Shown here: positions 10,401-21,902 of the stretch, piece by piece
Layout of the letters: each line of letters opens with the position of its first letter
Position numbering within the stretch: position 1 is the first letter of the stretch
Notes under the pieces: generated by a model
What the model was told of the DNA's origin: nothing
What the model saw: the letters and a program-made list of their open reading frames with translations, nothing else
Database searches by the model: none
Assembly: GCA_033032175.1 (NCBI GenBank)
Contig: CM065334.1
Location: 3,717,705-3,781,704 of the forward strand
Direction of reading: 5' to 3'
Source of the DNA: Saturnia japonica
Taxonomy: Eukaryota > Arthropoda > Insecta > Lepidoptera > Saturniidae
DNA: 64,000 nt
Position numbers and translations under genes: made by a program

Positions 10401-13154
10401 ATCACCGCCTAAGAAGTTTTCTCGCAGTCGACGGTAAAAAGTAGAGTACATAACTCGTGAAAAAATTGTAATCTCGGGCCTTGATTCTACTCTAGAATCC
10501 TTCGCTGCTCTCGGGATCCAACTCAGTCCCTCGAATTAAATTCCCTTTTTTTTCACTATTCTGTGTACAACACTTCTTATGTATACAACGTTAAATTCGC
10601 TTTTACATAATTATAAAAAAATCAGCAAAATGAATTAAATTAATTTTTATTGATGGCTTAACTTCATTATGATAAAATTTTTGGAATTATTTTTAGTCTT
10701 TTACACTAAACTTTTTACACGTGTGAACTTTTATGTACGAACACATTTTTGTTAGCTCGGTAGGTATTGATTTCTATTCTCGCCTACATTTTTATGCCCC
10801 TCTGAAATATAAGTCAAACAGTTATACCTATAGCAGTTTATGACACAATAATAAAAATCTTGGCCATTTGGAAACGGATTTTTTATACGCGGTAACACTG
10901 AATAACGCCATTTAATATGTTTTTTGTTTATGATCTAGCGATCTTCTTCTTCTTCTTCTTCCTAACTTGGCAACCGGTCCTCTTTAATGAAGACCATTAC
11001 TGCCATTATCAAGTGAATATAGTGTCCTGTGTTATGACGATTCAGTATCCTAACAAGATGGTGGCTCCCTTGTTAGAACTTTCTAGGGAATTTTTGTGTG
11101 ATCTCGGAATGAATGCTTTCAGCTTATATTTATAATCCACTTCACTTATGCAAAAACCAAACTATATCACGCAAAACGGCACCAATATTACATAATATAG
11201 GGTCAAAAACCTAAGTTATTGAATTAAAAATAACAACCACAACATGTCACTTCAAGATCCCTCCAAAAAACCCATCTAGCGATCTATCTATACTAATATA
11301 ATAAAGCGGAAAAGTTTTTGAAGTGAAACTTCTTTATCGACGTATGGGAGAAATTTTTGTAGCAATCGTCACGTTTTTCGGTTACGCGCCATGTTGCTTT
11401 TTTTATCAAAGTTTAGTATAGTGACGTAAAGAATATAATGTAATATATTATAATAATAACAACAATATATTAGTTTTGAAGTTTGGTTTGAAATAAGAAT
11501 AACAATATATTAATTTGAAAGTGATAAAATAAAAAGACTTATTCAAATTTAAGTGAATTTACAAGAAAAGTGAGAGTGATTATATATTTCGTTTTATAAA
11601 TTCAACACGTATGAGCATGATTTTAATATTTATTTGAGGTTAACCTCACTTTTTGATTGTAAGTATCAGTGAATGTATATAAATCTGTTAAAATTAGCAA
11701 GTATTAATAAATATGACTGTAAATCTAGTGAACATTATTAATTCTAAAAACAATAAAAAATATAAATTAAATAATAATTTAAAAATAAAACAAAACACGA
11801 TTAGAAAATAAAAATATGTATACGTACATCTTTTTTAATTATTCGTTTTTAATTATTTATTTATTCATTTTTAATTTTATAAAATCGTTGCATTTCTACA
11901 AGATTAACTGTCATCATATACTTAATTGTATTACTTCGAAAAGATAATTCCAATTATTTATTCATAACTTGTAAATATAATACAATAAATAAATAGCAAA
12001 GATATTATAATAAGAACAATGATAAAATAAATTACTCATTAATTGTATGCATGTCTATAATAATAAAATAGCTTTCATTTAATACGGAAAAAATTGTTTT
12101 TCTTTAGGGCTTAAGCCTTATCTACCCCATTTTCGTGAAGTTGCAAATAGTACAAAAATGATATGTCGTAAAGAAGTTTCACTTCTTACCTGTGTACTCT
12201 GGTACACACACACACTTTTTTTTGTTTGTTTAAACACGCTAATCTCTGGAACTACCAGTCGAATTCGAAAAACTTTGTTTGTATATGATAGCCAAACTTA
12301 CGAGGAATAGTATAAGCTATTTAGGATTAGGAAAAAACTCTTATATAGCCTTAAATATTGGTTTTTGTTACGTAAGTCGGAAGTCGAGGCCTTCCCAACT
12401 GCTTTAACTTCATGCGCTGGCGTAATCGATAATGATACGGAAATACAATGTTCTACAATAATATTGGTCCTTAGTATATATCATTAGTATTATCTAAAGA
12501 TTTGTTGAAAATTAAAGAGTGATTTAAGCATTATTTTTAGACATGGCATATAAATCGTTACTAACAAAAGTTAAGGACTTCATCATAAAGACAATTTTAT
12601 GAAGTTAAATTTTACTGTTCAGAGTATGCTTTTTGGACACATAATTTAGGAAATAATGAAAAATTAATATAATTTGTACTTGCGGGAATAACAATTATAA
12701 TAGACTACATGGGTGCATTGGCGGCGCGGTGTTTGTCGTATAAAATTAACACGGGTGAAACCGTGGGGTACAGTTAGTAAGCACATAAATACTAACTGAA
12801 TAGTATAAAAACTGCGTTATGGGAGCTGATTATGAGGTAATAAATTGTTTATATTTTTCGTTTCTAGAGTACTGTCTATAGTGGCTGGCTTCCACCACAT
12901 TATCGCTGAAAATAAGTTATGATTACTTTTGTAATATTTTTATTCATTTCAGAGATCCTACACCGGAGACAACCGACTTGCTACCCGTGAAATGGCTCCC
13001 AATTGAAAATTCAAAGCAAAACTATCTCAAGATCGATTCCGAACTGTCACTACTTACCAGACCGTTCCAAGAGCGGATGGCTTTTTGGGACCTCTTCTAC
13101 AAACTGAACGGTGAAACTCGAAACAGTACGGAAAATAAAAATACAAAATTGTAG
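4302..13154 (+). CDS. Carboxylesterase gene A (three exons, intact frame)
   Basis: Exons 4302-4478, 8313-9571 and 12953-13154 join in frame to 546 codons (545 residues), the usual length for secreted insect carboxylesterases. The family hydrolyses carboxyl esters. Related moth enzymes act on odorants, hormones or xenobiotics; the substrate here cannot be told. By my count the triad is Ser202 (GGSSG), Glu330 (GYNSQEM) and His440 (CHGDEL), all present. The first intron is phase 0 (NPFG/PSVPH) and the second phase 2 (KYG/DPTPE). AATAAA is at 13367. Oddities are two nearly identical first exons, Gly-Gly instead of Gly-Glu before the nucleophile Ser, and HSGGF where the family has HGGGF or HGGAF. 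It is the only fully open gene of the three. Confidence 0.85.
4632..6440 (+). pseudogene. LINE reverse-transcriptase relic, copy 2, split by a solo LTR
   Basis: Same relic as 1960-2760, duplicated with exon 1. The frames 4709-4981 and 4988-5190 carry the RT blocks. The remainder (the FRYAATKCWNNIPP-type C-terminus) resumes after 6072. The LTR at 5198-6071 cuts it between SYLY and the following residues. Confidence 0.8.
5198..6071 (-). mobile_element. Solo LTR, 874 bp, with TATAT target duplication
   Basis: It is bounded by TGTTGGGTACGCG and TGTCGCCAACA. Direct repeats TATAT (5193-5197 and 6072-6076) flank it, and the uninterrupted site is seen in duplication copy 1 near 2520, which proves insertion. 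The same LTR occurs in the other orientation at 61789-62684. The minus orientation is chosen because there it starts TGTTGGCGACAG and carries AATAAA and TATAAAG in sensible order. Reading frames across it are not genes. Confidence 0.85.
6722..6910 (+). repeat. Two tandem units of a dispersed ~108-bp repeat
   Basis: Each unit begins gatctcggaa, then acaaaccaaaagaaaatcat, and later tatcact..tatgtgtatgg. The first unit ends with a taacaccccgttataaat stretch. Duplication copy 1 (3155-3260) has only one unit. Related units are near 10200, 17860 (-), 34850, 56190 and 62950-63160 (-). Function is unknown; it behaves like a mobile or satellite-like monomer. Confidence 0.65.
6985..8312. other. Remainder of gene A intron 1 (repeat-derived)
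   Basis: 6985-7340 holds repeated tgggttcttcatacaaa / cttcatcccc phrases typical of lepidopteran retroelement 3' regions. 7770-7900 resembles the 'fuzzy' tail with acagacaaacagacaaaaat. No exon was recognised until the TTTTCAG acceptor at 8312. Confidence 0.5.
8313..9571 (+). CDS. Gene A exon 2 (catalytic core)
   Basis: The acceptor is ATTTTCAG (to 8312) and the donor GTATGT (9572). It holds the disulphide pair SAICPQ and IDCLRL, the oxyanion-hole region WLHSGGF (Ser codon 8496-8498), NYRLGPYGFF, GNQGLKDQ, SFGGDANKVTLFGGSSG (nucleophile Ser codon 8739-8741), the acid block GYNSQEM and the histidine block CHGDELGYLF. It ends at NFAKYG. Reading on past 9571 reaches a stop at 9603, as expected for intron sequence. 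Confidence 0.88.
10000..10560 (+). repeat. Dispersed element in gene A intron 2, inverted copy in gene B intron 1
   Basis: The stretch with gtcactcgaaaaa, gaataaaaacgttttaaatt, the (CT)n run at 10296-10325 and cgttcctttaccgcattta reappears as its reverse complement at about 24900-25390. Neither copy codes for a recognisable protein. The termini were not resolved. Confidence 0.65.
11287..12777 (+). mobile_element. Helitron-like non-autonomous element (family 1), ~1.5 kb
   Basis: It begins TCTATACTAATATAATAAAG after an A and ends acgggtgaaaccgtggggta then CAGTTAG before T. This fits Helitron ends (5' TC, 3' CTRR, inserted between A and T) with the last C changed to T. The internal block ctaatctctggaactaccag is shared with the copies near 18000, 18700 and 29663. 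No Rep/helicase frame is present. The middle is AT-rich. Confidence 0.7.
12953..13154 (+). CDS. Gene A exon 3 (C-terminus)
   Basis: The acceptor is ATTTCAG (to 12952). It encodes DPTPETTDLLPVKWLP, then LKIDSELSLLTRPFQERM and WDLFYKLNG, with TAG at 13152-13154. The final residues NTKL compare with HTEM in gene B and KTEL in gene C. The poly(A) signal AATAAA is at 13367-13372. Confidence 0.85.
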
Positions 13155-13366
13155 TAAAAATTTGCAAAGTACGAAGAATAGTTGTTGCTTTTTGTTGTAT
13201 TATCCAATATAGGTATTTATTAGAAAATGTTATCTATTTCATTGATTGATTTATTGTTTATAAGTAATGATGCAATACAGCATTGCTATATTAGGTACCT
13301 TGACTGCAAATGTGGTCGCATGATAATAATTTCTTTTCAAGTTTCATGTTATTTAAAATGTTAAAT

Positions 13367-13372
13367 AATAAA
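13367..13372 (+). terminator. Poly(A) signal of gene A
   Basis: Canonical AATAAA about 210 bp after the stop codon, on the coding strand. Confidence 0.6.
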
Positions 13373-13439
13373 TTATTTGTTTTCTTTTAACCTTTTTTTT
13401 CAAAAACCAGTTAAGACCTAAGCTATTGCATTTAACGAT

Positions 13440-14470
13440 AAAGCCTGGACAGCCCACATCACAATCAACTTACTCCACATGCTATTCACAGAGATATAAA
13501 GCTACTGGGTGTCATTCTGGATGATAAAGTTCCCTTTTACAAACACATACAACACGTTTTCAATAAACTTTCATTCCACTGCAGACCCTACACAGGGAGT
13601 ACATCCTGTACTTACAGATCATAGAACTAAAAATAACATATGCGGTCAGTGTATGGAGACACATTGTAAATAGGAAATATGTCAAGAAGAATCTCCTGGG
13701 CGTACTTCGCAGCTTAGCTATCAAAGCGATCAAAGGTTTTCGAACAGTTTCTACTTCTGCCGCTCTTGCCTTAGGACAAATTCACACCCAGACCTAGACC
13801 TAAAAGTTCGGGAAGCCCATCTTATTGAACAAACGCGACTAACATGCACAACAGGATTTCTTCCTGATGACAACACTTGAAACGCCTACGCCTTCACATC
13901 ATCCAGCATATAGAATCTCTTTTAACTCCCCAATATATACTCACAAATCAAAATCAAATTACCGATTACCAGGCAACTCCACCCTTTATCCACCTACATA
14001 TACACTGACGGGAGCAAGCAGGAAGGTCATAACGTTGGTACAGCTTTCATTTGCTACGTTCAGAACAGTTCGCCGGTGAGCAAAATATTTAAACTTCATA
14101 GCTGTTGTTTTTTAGGCAGATCTTTACACCATCGTTCAGACCTGCAAACACCATCATTTACAATGATTCCAGACCCACCATCCAAGCCATCTAGAATCAC
14201 TTGGTCGCACAAACACAATACATCATTCATTTGCATGCCAGACACATACAAATTTTTTGGGTCAGGAACCAAGTCGGCATCTTGGGCAAAGAGGTCGCTG
14301 AGGTTGCAGAAAAAAGAGCTTCGGGATTACACCGGGCTCCTGATTACATCCACTTCCTCATCTTTTTCATAAAACACGCTATAAGAGAAGAAAATCAAAA
14401 AACATGGCAGTCCAGGTATCAGAGCGGGACAAAAGGACAACAAACCAAAACAACTTCTACCTACACATAG
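13440..14470 (+). pseudogene. I/R1-group LINE relic (RT C-terminus and RNase H)
   Basis: Fragments in shifting frames give IKLLGVILDDKVPFYKHIQH, VRTVSTSAAL-like and LGQIHTQT blocks of the RT thumb. YTDGSKQEGHNVGTAFICY follows, which is the RNase H active-site opening (13995-14060). Then come WVRNQVGILGKEVAEVAEKR (14260-14310), the late RNase H block. Several frameshifts are present. An RNase H domain points to the I-type group rather than jockey. Confidence 0.7.
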
Positions 14471-14728
14471 TTGCATTAAAACAAGCACACCACTCAGACT
14501 ATCAAACACCTTTTTGAGGGTATTCTACGATTTAACATATTTCGATTGGGTCATGAAATTGTTTGCGAAAACTTTAACGTATCACCCTATAATCTTAAAT
14601 GCGTAATAACGTAATGAGAAAGGAATCAACTCAAAAATCGTACGCATCTAAAACTAGCGAACTGTATTCTTAGCCATGTAAAAAGTTTTAATAAAATTTA
14701 GATCCATAAACACTTTAATATTTATTAA

Positions 14729-14958
14729 TCGACTTCAAAAAAAAGACGAAAGTGACCAATTCGTATGTATATTTCTTTTATGGATGTTCAACCAGTTTCT
14801 TTGTTTATGAACCGATTTTGATGATTCTCTTTTTGTATGATAGGGGTTACCTCAAGGGGGGTCCTATCCCGTTGAAATTTCATTGGGATTGGACCTTCGA
14901 CTTCGAAGATACACCAAGGAAAATTTTAAAACCTTATTGAAGTTGGTTTTCTTTTTAG
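14729..14958. repeat. Interspersed repeat with gacttcaaa/ttgaagttggtttt ends
   Basis: It starts near GACTTCAAAAAAAAGACG, has atgaaccgattttgatgattc, and ends CTTATTGAAGTTGGTTTTC. Related copies lie at about 27203-27425, 37800-37988, 45441-45650 and 47560-47755. The ends are roughly inverted (acttcaa with ttgaagt). The class was not identified. Confidence 0.6.
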
Positions 14959-15527
14959 GGTTCCGATCGTCAAAAAGGAAAATAGGAACCCTTATAGGAT
15001 TACTTCGTTGTCCATCTGTCTGTCAAGACCCTTTTTCTCAGGAGTGCATGGAGATATCGAGTTGAAATTAATATCAAAAACTCAGGTCTGCAATCCTGGA
15101 AACAAACAAATGATCGTGAAAGATCGTTTTACACCGGATTTAAAATTAATACAATATAAAGGTGAAGACTAATTTGCTATTATTTAATTTTACGCGCCGA
15201 TAGGCATTGATTTATATATTACCTGAATTACCAATTTTAAATCAATACTAAAAGGTAATTTCGAATATCTGTAAATTTATATGTTTATAAAATCAGTCAA
15301 TGTATGATGGCCTATGGATATTTGAGGTGACAATTACGGTAACTGAACTACTTACATCATTATTTAATCGACAAGACGATGAACCAAAACCAAAATATAT
15401 AGCTATAGATATAGCTTTTAAAATTTTGTGTCCACTCAGCTCGTCGATGCTACCTAATTATTTTTGTGAATGTAGCTGAACAATTATGGAACCCTCGGTG
15501 CGCGAGTGCCACTTGTTTTATACTTAT

Positions 15528-15690
15528 ACTGGCTGTGCCCGTGGCTTCGCTCACGTGGACTACAGAATGCCCGCGCGAATCTTGCTCCCCGCTCCGACTA
15601 TTTTAAAAACAAAAATGCCTAATTTATGGGTGTTCCTTAGAAGATAGATATATACTCTCCCGGACTTTTTTGTAGATCTTTTTAATCCGT
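15528..15690 (-). mobile_element. Helitron-like family 2, truncated copy
   Basis: The reverse complement has gcgcgggcattctgtag, then gtgagcgaagccacgggcacag, the 3' end of the family seen complete at 42597-43103. The 5' part is missing, where the R1 relic begins. Confidence 0.6.
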
Positions 15691-15694
15691 ATTC

Positions 15695-17215
15695 ACGTAC
15701 TCCGTATCAGTTACGAGATGAGGCATAGCCGGCTCCTCCGCAGCAGTATCTCCCGGGGGAGGCATCGCCGGTGAGAAGAACTCCGGAGGGTCGGGGAACA
15801 AATATTCCACGACCCTTTCCACGAACTCCAGCTGGAGGGTCTTCTATGTACGAGCGCCCCCACTGATCCCGATACAGCGTCTCAAGGAGTTCGCTCCACG
15901 CAACGTCTTTGGCCCGGCTTATGGCCGCCTGCAGTGTCCTCCTTGCCTCCCTGTAAGCGATATACAGCCGGGCCTCCTCCCCCAGTTCTCGCCTTCACCA
16001 CCGGTGGCTGTGGGTCAGAAGCCGCCTCGCCGCGGAGTAGGCCACCCGGAGATCGGCAATCTCCGGTGACCACCAGTAAACCGCCCTCCTCTGCGGGCGA
16101 TTATTGCTCCGCGGTATCGACGCGTCACAGACCTCGTGAGAGCCTCACGAAATCGGTCTGCAACCGCGTCGACATCTTCAGTCCTCCAAGCTGGTGCTAG
16201 CCAGCTCTGGACGATGGCCGCCTCTTCCGCTTTTTCTCGGTCAAGGCGGCCAAGCGCCCAGCGGGGGAATGCTGCCCCGCTACGAGGGCTGGACGCCAGC
16301 TCTCCGGAGGAGGTAGAGACCTCAAATCGGATATATCTGTGATCAGATAAGGTCTCCACCTCCTCCAGTGCTCTCCATCCTCTCACACGGCGTGCCACAG
16401 ACGGAGTGGCGAACGACAAGTCCACCACCGACCCCCCGTTATGTCGCACGCACGTGTGCGTCATCCCCCTGTTGAGGAGGGACAGCCCAACTTGGACCGC
16501 CCACTCCTCAACGGCCGTGCCTCGAGGGTCCGTGGCCACTGCCCCCCACGCCCCTGACTTGGCATTCAAGTCTCCAAGCAGAATAATGGGGAGCTGCGAC
16601 AGCCGCCTCACCGCCAGCCCCAGGGAATTGAGAAAAGCCTCGAACTCCACTAGGGCCCGGTCGGGGGAGAAGTACACCCCTATAATAGCGTACCCTGCCC
16701 AGGAGACCACCAAGAATCCCGCCCTGCTCTCTTTGACGGAGAGGGGCGTTTCTGGACTATAAACTGCCACGGACCCACCCAGGTCCCCAGCCCATTTATT
16801 CTGGGCCGGAACGTGGTATGGCTCCGCGGCAACCGCAACATTGATATTCCCCTCCGCCACTGACTGAACAAAGAGAACCTGTGCAGTGGAGGAGTGGTTT
16901 AAATTCCCCTGAAGGTAGCTACCATGGGTGTACTCCATTTAGAATCCATAGCAGATACCTCGGGCCTAGGGCCAGTCACTCCCGGTGCAGTCATCCTCTG
17001 CACCCCCCTCTTGACGGGAGTGGGCCTACACTCCCTTCCCCCCATCTGATGCACTGAGGGCCTCCCCCCATCAGCGCACACTGCGCAGCGTAGGACACTG
17101 GCCCTACAATCCACCACCATGTGCCCCCCTACCCCGCACCGGAAGCAAAGCAGCCCAATCTCCACGTCCGACGGACATAACGCGCGTGTGTGGGCCAAGC
17201 CCATGCTTGCTTGCA
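15695..17215 (-). pseudogene. R1-clade LINE relic: gag zinc knuckles and AP endonuclease
   Basis: On the minus strand, 17215-16960 gives the end of a gag protein with CCHC knuckles (CFRCGVGGHMVVDC, then CAVC...). It is followed by an endonuclease frame, 16938-16015, with VAVAAEPYHVP, ILLGDLNAKSGAWG (catalytic Asp/Asn), LLNRGMTHTCVRHNGGSVVD and LSDHRYIRF (catalytic Asp-His). Conserved linker sequence runs down to about 15700 (VVEYLFPDPPEFF). The reverse transcriptase is missing. The endonuclease frame is open for 307 codons, so it is fairly young, but the element is truncated and immobile. Confidence 0.85.
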
Positions 17216-17221
17216 CTACTC

Positions 17222-17863
17222 CACCGTCTCTCCAAACAAAGCGTGCTCGCGCCCATGCCCGCGAAACCACCGTTCCCTCCGCAAGGGACGAACGGCTAAT
17301 TTCGCTCCCGCACACCTGTCACGTACTTCCTCTCTTGCGGTAACTTAAGCCTAGGTCCGTTCCCTCGATGTATAACCCTTGATCATGCAGCCTCTCGCGC
17401 GATACAGATGACACTGCACTTGCAATCACGTAGCTCCTGACACACATCATTACACACAATATGTATATACATACATGCACACCACAATAAGTACATAGGT
17501 TATGTAAATGAACTTTTTTTCTTTTTTTACGATACTTAGTTTCGACCATGTTTACAGAATACTAAATACATATATATACATGTTCATTCCTTTCTCCCAG
17601 GAGGCAGGGACATGTATATATGTATGCGTTAGTTTAGCTCGAATTTTCTATGGATAGGGAATTGGTCATTTCGCGATCTTTTCACAATCGCGGTAACAAC
17701 CCAAGCCGAGGTCCGGCCACTTTGGCACCCATGTTGCCCACGCTTTCGTGGCTAAATTCCTTAAGCGCTTGCCCCCAAGCCTGGTGAAGCTGTCAAAGCC
17801 ATCAGTGGCTCTATTTGTTTAGGACCACTTAGGTTAACAGTATAGTTAGTCAGGAAAAAAAAA
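17222..17863 (+). mobile_element. 3' end of a jockey-type LINE with poly(A) tail
   Basis: It matches the 3' part of the LINE at 51943-53698: ccgcgaaaccaccgttc, taagcctaggtccgttcc, gccgaggtccggccacttt, then aagcctggtgaagctgt and a short A-run ending at 17862. It is 5'-truncated and joins the opposite-strand R1 relic at about 17215-17222. Confidence 0.75.
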
Positions 17864-17904
17864 CATCTTTGATTTTCTTTTGGTTTATCGTGTTCAGAGA
17901 TCAG

Positions 17905-18626
17905 TCCGTGTATATACTATTAATAATTTAGTAAAGCGAACGACTTTTTTTTTTGTTTATTTAAGCACAGTAATCTCTGGACAACTTGTAGCAGTTGGAT
18001 TCGAGAAATTCTTTTTGTATATGGTAGCTAGATTCACGAAGAATAGTATAGGCTACCTGAAACTAAGCTACACCTCTCAGCCAGCCTTAAATATTGATTT
18101 TTGTTAAGTAAGTCGGAACACAAGGCGATGCCAAACTGATTTATTCGCGTGTGCTGCCGTAATGGTTAGTGATACGTAAGTACAATGGTTTACAAAAATA
18201 TTGGCCCTTAGTATGTCTAAAAAAAGTCCGCGATAGCTTATGCATATCTCTTATACATAAACTACAATAAGGTATTTTGTGACAAACATTTATTGAAAAT
18301 TAAAAAGTTATTTATGAGCAATATTTTTTGGCATGGAATATTAATCCTTACTAGCGAAAGTTACTTCATCGTCAATACAATTTTAAGATAAACTTTGCCC
18401 TTTACAGCATGTTATTTGGACGCATAATTTGAGAATAAATAGAAATTTAAAATAATTCAACACTCGACTCGGGTCTATCTATATCTTTAATAGTAGTGGC
18501 GAGAACGAGCCATGCGATGTGACGCAACTGGCCGCCCGATAAAAACATTGTCTATACTGAAGTATTATAAAAATCAACACTGATTTCTTTTAAATTATAT
18601 ACGGGTGAAACTTCGGGGCACAGCTG
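17905..18626 (+). mobile_element. Helitron-like family 1, degraded copy
   Basis: tatactattaataattt near the start, agtaatctctggacaactt in the middle, and acgggtgaaacttcggggca then CAGCTG at the end, so the CTAG terminus is mutated. No coding capacity. Confidence 0.5.
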
Positions 18627-18654
18627 TATACTATATTTATATAATAAAGTAAAT

Positions 18655-19351
18655 ATATAGTATTATAAAATAATAAAGCGTAAATGTTTCTTTGTTTGCT
18701 TATCCTTCTCTAATCTCTGGAACTATCAGTCGGATTCGAAAAATTATTTGTTTCTTTATGATAGGCCACATTCACGAGGAATAGTATAGACTATCTAACA
18801 TTAGGCTACGACTCTCAGCCAGCCTTAAATATTGATTTTTGTTAAGTAAGTCGAAGCGAAAGTGTTCCCGAACTGCTTTATCCGCGTGCGCTGGCGTCAT
18901 GGTTAGTAATATTGTTCCTTAGTATATCTAATAAAAGTCCCCGATAACATATGCCTATTTCTTAATAGCATAAGCAATTTTGCGAGTTTTTTTTTGAAGA
19001 TTTATGATCATTATTTTGAGGCTTATCATATTAATCCTTACGAACAAAAGTTTATTTCATCGTAATGTCAATTTTATGAAGTGATATTTTACCCTTTATA
19101 GTATGTTATTTGGGCACATAGATTAGGAGATAATGAAAAATTAAAATTATTTGTATAAGAAGTGAAAACAATAATTATTATTATGATAGGCAACACGGGT
19201 GCGTCGTTCAAGTCCGGTGAAGCTGTAAAGGGCCCCTGAAGCTAACAGTGTAGTCATTTCAAAAAAAAAAAAATACAAGAGTGCGTCGTGTTGGCGGCGT
19301 GGTATTTATTTGTCGGATAAAAACACGGGTGAAACCATGGGGCACAGCTAG
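18655..19351 (+). mobile_element. Helitron-like family 1 copy with nested LINE tail
   Basis: It contains ctaatctctggaactatcag and ends aacacgggtgaaaccatggg then CACAGCTAG (19348-19351), followed by T. A short LINE 3' tail is inserted at 19208-19280. Confidence 0.65.
19208..19280 (+). mobile_element. Short jockey-type LINE 3' tail nested in a Helitron
   Basis: It begins caagtccggtgaagctgtaa and ends tagtcatttc plus 13 A and tacaaga. It is flanked by GTGCGTCGT on both sides (19199-19207 and 19281-19289). Only about 65 bp of the LINE 3' UTR is present, cut at the same point as the copy at 60896. Confidence 0.7.
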
Positions 19352-19693
19352 TAAGTAATAATAACGCAATAAATACACCGTAGCAATAGACCGTAGTTAT
19401 ATTACCTAGACTCGTGTGTGTGGCCGCGCGATATAAACCTGTCACTTTTTCATTAAAATATCTTCTAGTTTACGGAATACGAAATTACTTTTTTCTACTA
19501 TTACTTAACATTTTAACGGAAACATTCGTTATCTATTATCATTTCATCGGAATATACGAAGAATAATTATTAAAATAAAACACATTACTTAATAAACAAC
19601 TTTTTTAATACATTCATACACATTAATGGCTATCGTTAAGTATATTGTAACATGTAATTTAGGTACTACTTTTTAATTGGCATTTTAGAGTTA

Positions 19694-21854
19694 CGTGAAA
19701 ATCTGTTATAACGACATCGAAGGGACTGCTCATATTCAGTCGTAAAAACCGATAGTCGTAACAATCGATGATGTTTAATGTGTATCGTGCAAGTACAAAC
19801 AAATCGATAGGGAACTATTGGAAAAATATATTTATTCAACTATGTACATTTTGTTTATTACACATAAGTACAATGCATATTATTTTTCTGTGAGCAAAAA
19901 ATCTGTAATTTTGGTCTGTTTGGAACACTTCTGTTGTGCATAGATATTTTGTAATTCACGTTGGATTTTAATTAACGTATCGTCATAATTGCTGTGGATA
20001 TGGAACTGTTCATTAAAAAGAACAATCTTTCTTAATACACTAACAGCATTGATACCATCATTCAAAGTTGGTACAGTAAATTGTTCTTCAGAGTCTTCCT
20101 GTTCGTCATCTTCCTCTTAAACATCTCGTACAATATCATCTTCCGTAACTCGTGCGCAAATTACAATAGAGTTATCTACATCAATGAACTCTGCTGCTTC
20201 AGTAGTAGATAAAGCGGGTCGTAAATTTTGGGCAAATTGAGCAAGAGAAATATTGTCCTCTCCACCATCATCAGTCACATCATCTGAGGTTATTGTTAAG
20301 AAGTCTTTAAAACCAGCATGTTTAAAGCAGTTAGCTATAGTGTTTTGTGAAACGTTTTTCCATGCTTCTGATATTATCAAGATGGCATCAAGAACCGTTA
20401 AGCTTTTTTGGTCGCTACTGTCAAGGTTTTGTATTAACTTAAACACTTGCAGTCTTCTATAGTGAGATTTTAAACACCTTATTACACCTTGATCCATTGG
20501 TTGCAATACATATGTAACATTTGGTGTTAAGAACACTAGTTTAATGCATTTTAGATTAGTAACAGCCGGATGAGCAGGACAGTTATCAACCAAAAGTAGA
20601 ACGTTCTGTTTGTTTCCTTTCAATTCAGCGTCCCAATTTCTTAACCATCTCTCAAAAATGTCCGATGTCATCCATGACTTCACATTGTTTTCATACGTTA
20701 CCGGCAGTTAGTGTATGTTTTTAAAGCATCTTGGTTTCTGAGATTTGCCAATAACTAAAAGCTTTCTTTTACAGGATCCTGTCATATTTGCTGCAACCAT
20801 GATCGTTAATCTTGTCTTAGACATTTTTCCTCCTGAACAATTCTCTCCTTTGAACTTTAAAGTCTTGTCTGATTTCATATTGTAAAAAAGTCCAGTTTCG
20901 TCTGCGTTAAAAATTTCATCTGGTCCGTAGGTCCGTAAATTTCATCATGTAGGCCACTTTTGCGTTATCCATTCTTCTACAGTATCCTTATCAACACTAG
21001 CAGCTTCACCACTCATTTTCCCGCCGACAATACCGTGCCGAGCCCGGAAACGTTGAATCCAACTAGACGAGCAAACAAAATCTTCGCCAAAACGTTGAGC
21101 AAAATCGTTAGCTTTTTGTTGAAAGAATCGGTCCGTTTATTGGCACATTATTAGCCCTTTGATGTTTAAACCATTTTAACAAAGCTTCCTCAATATTCGT
21201 ATGCTTTGTTGTTCTGGCTCGTTTCATGTTCAAAAAATTATTGTCATAAAGCGTTTGAATTTTTTCTCGCTCTTTCCAAATGGTTGAAATTGTCGAGTGT
21301 GATACAACATATTCCTTTGCTAAGTCTTTGTGTTTTAAATTCCGCTCTCTAGCTTGGATATAATACTCGATTTTTCTTCAATATTAATTTGTTTTCTTTT
21401 TCTTTGTGACATTCTGAAAATTTCACGAATAACTCCACAAACTTTTGGTGCGTCTTGTGTATAGATAAGTAACAAACTAACTGAAGAGATATGAAGAAGC
21501 GGGCTTTGACTCTACTGCATGCACGTGTTTTGTTTCTAAGAATTAGAAAAGACCCTACACTAACCTAAATTCTATTGTTTTCTTTCCTGATTTTAATAGC
21601 CATTGAAGACAAATGTACAATACTTAATCAAATTGTTTACAATACAGCTTAGCCGGTCATTCTAACAGATCTAATTATCCGAAATATTAGTTAAATGTGG
21701 TGGTTTTATGAGGTATGTTGTTATTAGCAATGTCGATTATAGCAATGTTTTTAATAAGGCGGTCATATATATAGCATTCAGCCGGGACCTTTGTTCTAGG
21801 TTATTATATCGGGCATGTTGTTCTAAACGATGTCGCAGTAAACGGTTTTGACTG
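19694..21854 (-). mobile_element. Tigger/pogo-like DNA transposon, about 2.2 kb, inactive
   Basis: Both ends carry related inverted sequences containing CGACATCG (tgttataacgacatcg on the left; the reverse complement of cgatgtcgcagtaaacgg on the right), with TA next to the left end. Between them is a pogo-type transposase on the minus strand. It is located between esterase genes A and B. Confidence 0.7.
19880..21412 (-). pseudogene. Tigger-like transposase (CENP-B-type HTH and DDE domain)
   Basis: The minus strand gives MSQRKRKQINIEE near 21412, then KDLAKEYVVSHSTISTIWKE, the CENP-B-like helix-turn-helix. ADETGLFYNMKSDKTLKFK holds the first Asp of the DDE catalytic triad. LLLVDNCPAHP holds the second Asp, with PNVTYVLQPMDQGVI after it, and the C-terminal KQTKITDFL is a Tigger hallmark. 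The frame 20683-20117 is open for 188 codons. Stops and frameshifts near 20700, 21000 and 20117 break the gene. Confidence 0.85.
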
Positions 21855-21902
21855 GTATTCTAATAATTTTACAATTTTTAAAATGGTTAGTGAAGTTTGT
21901 AT

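Noticed and set aside
15934..16762. Several plus-strand open frames
   Set aside because: They are antisense shadows of the GC-rich R1 endonuclease on the minus strand.
20253..20462. Plus-strand frame in the 20 kb region
   Set aside because: Antisense of the Tigger transposase.
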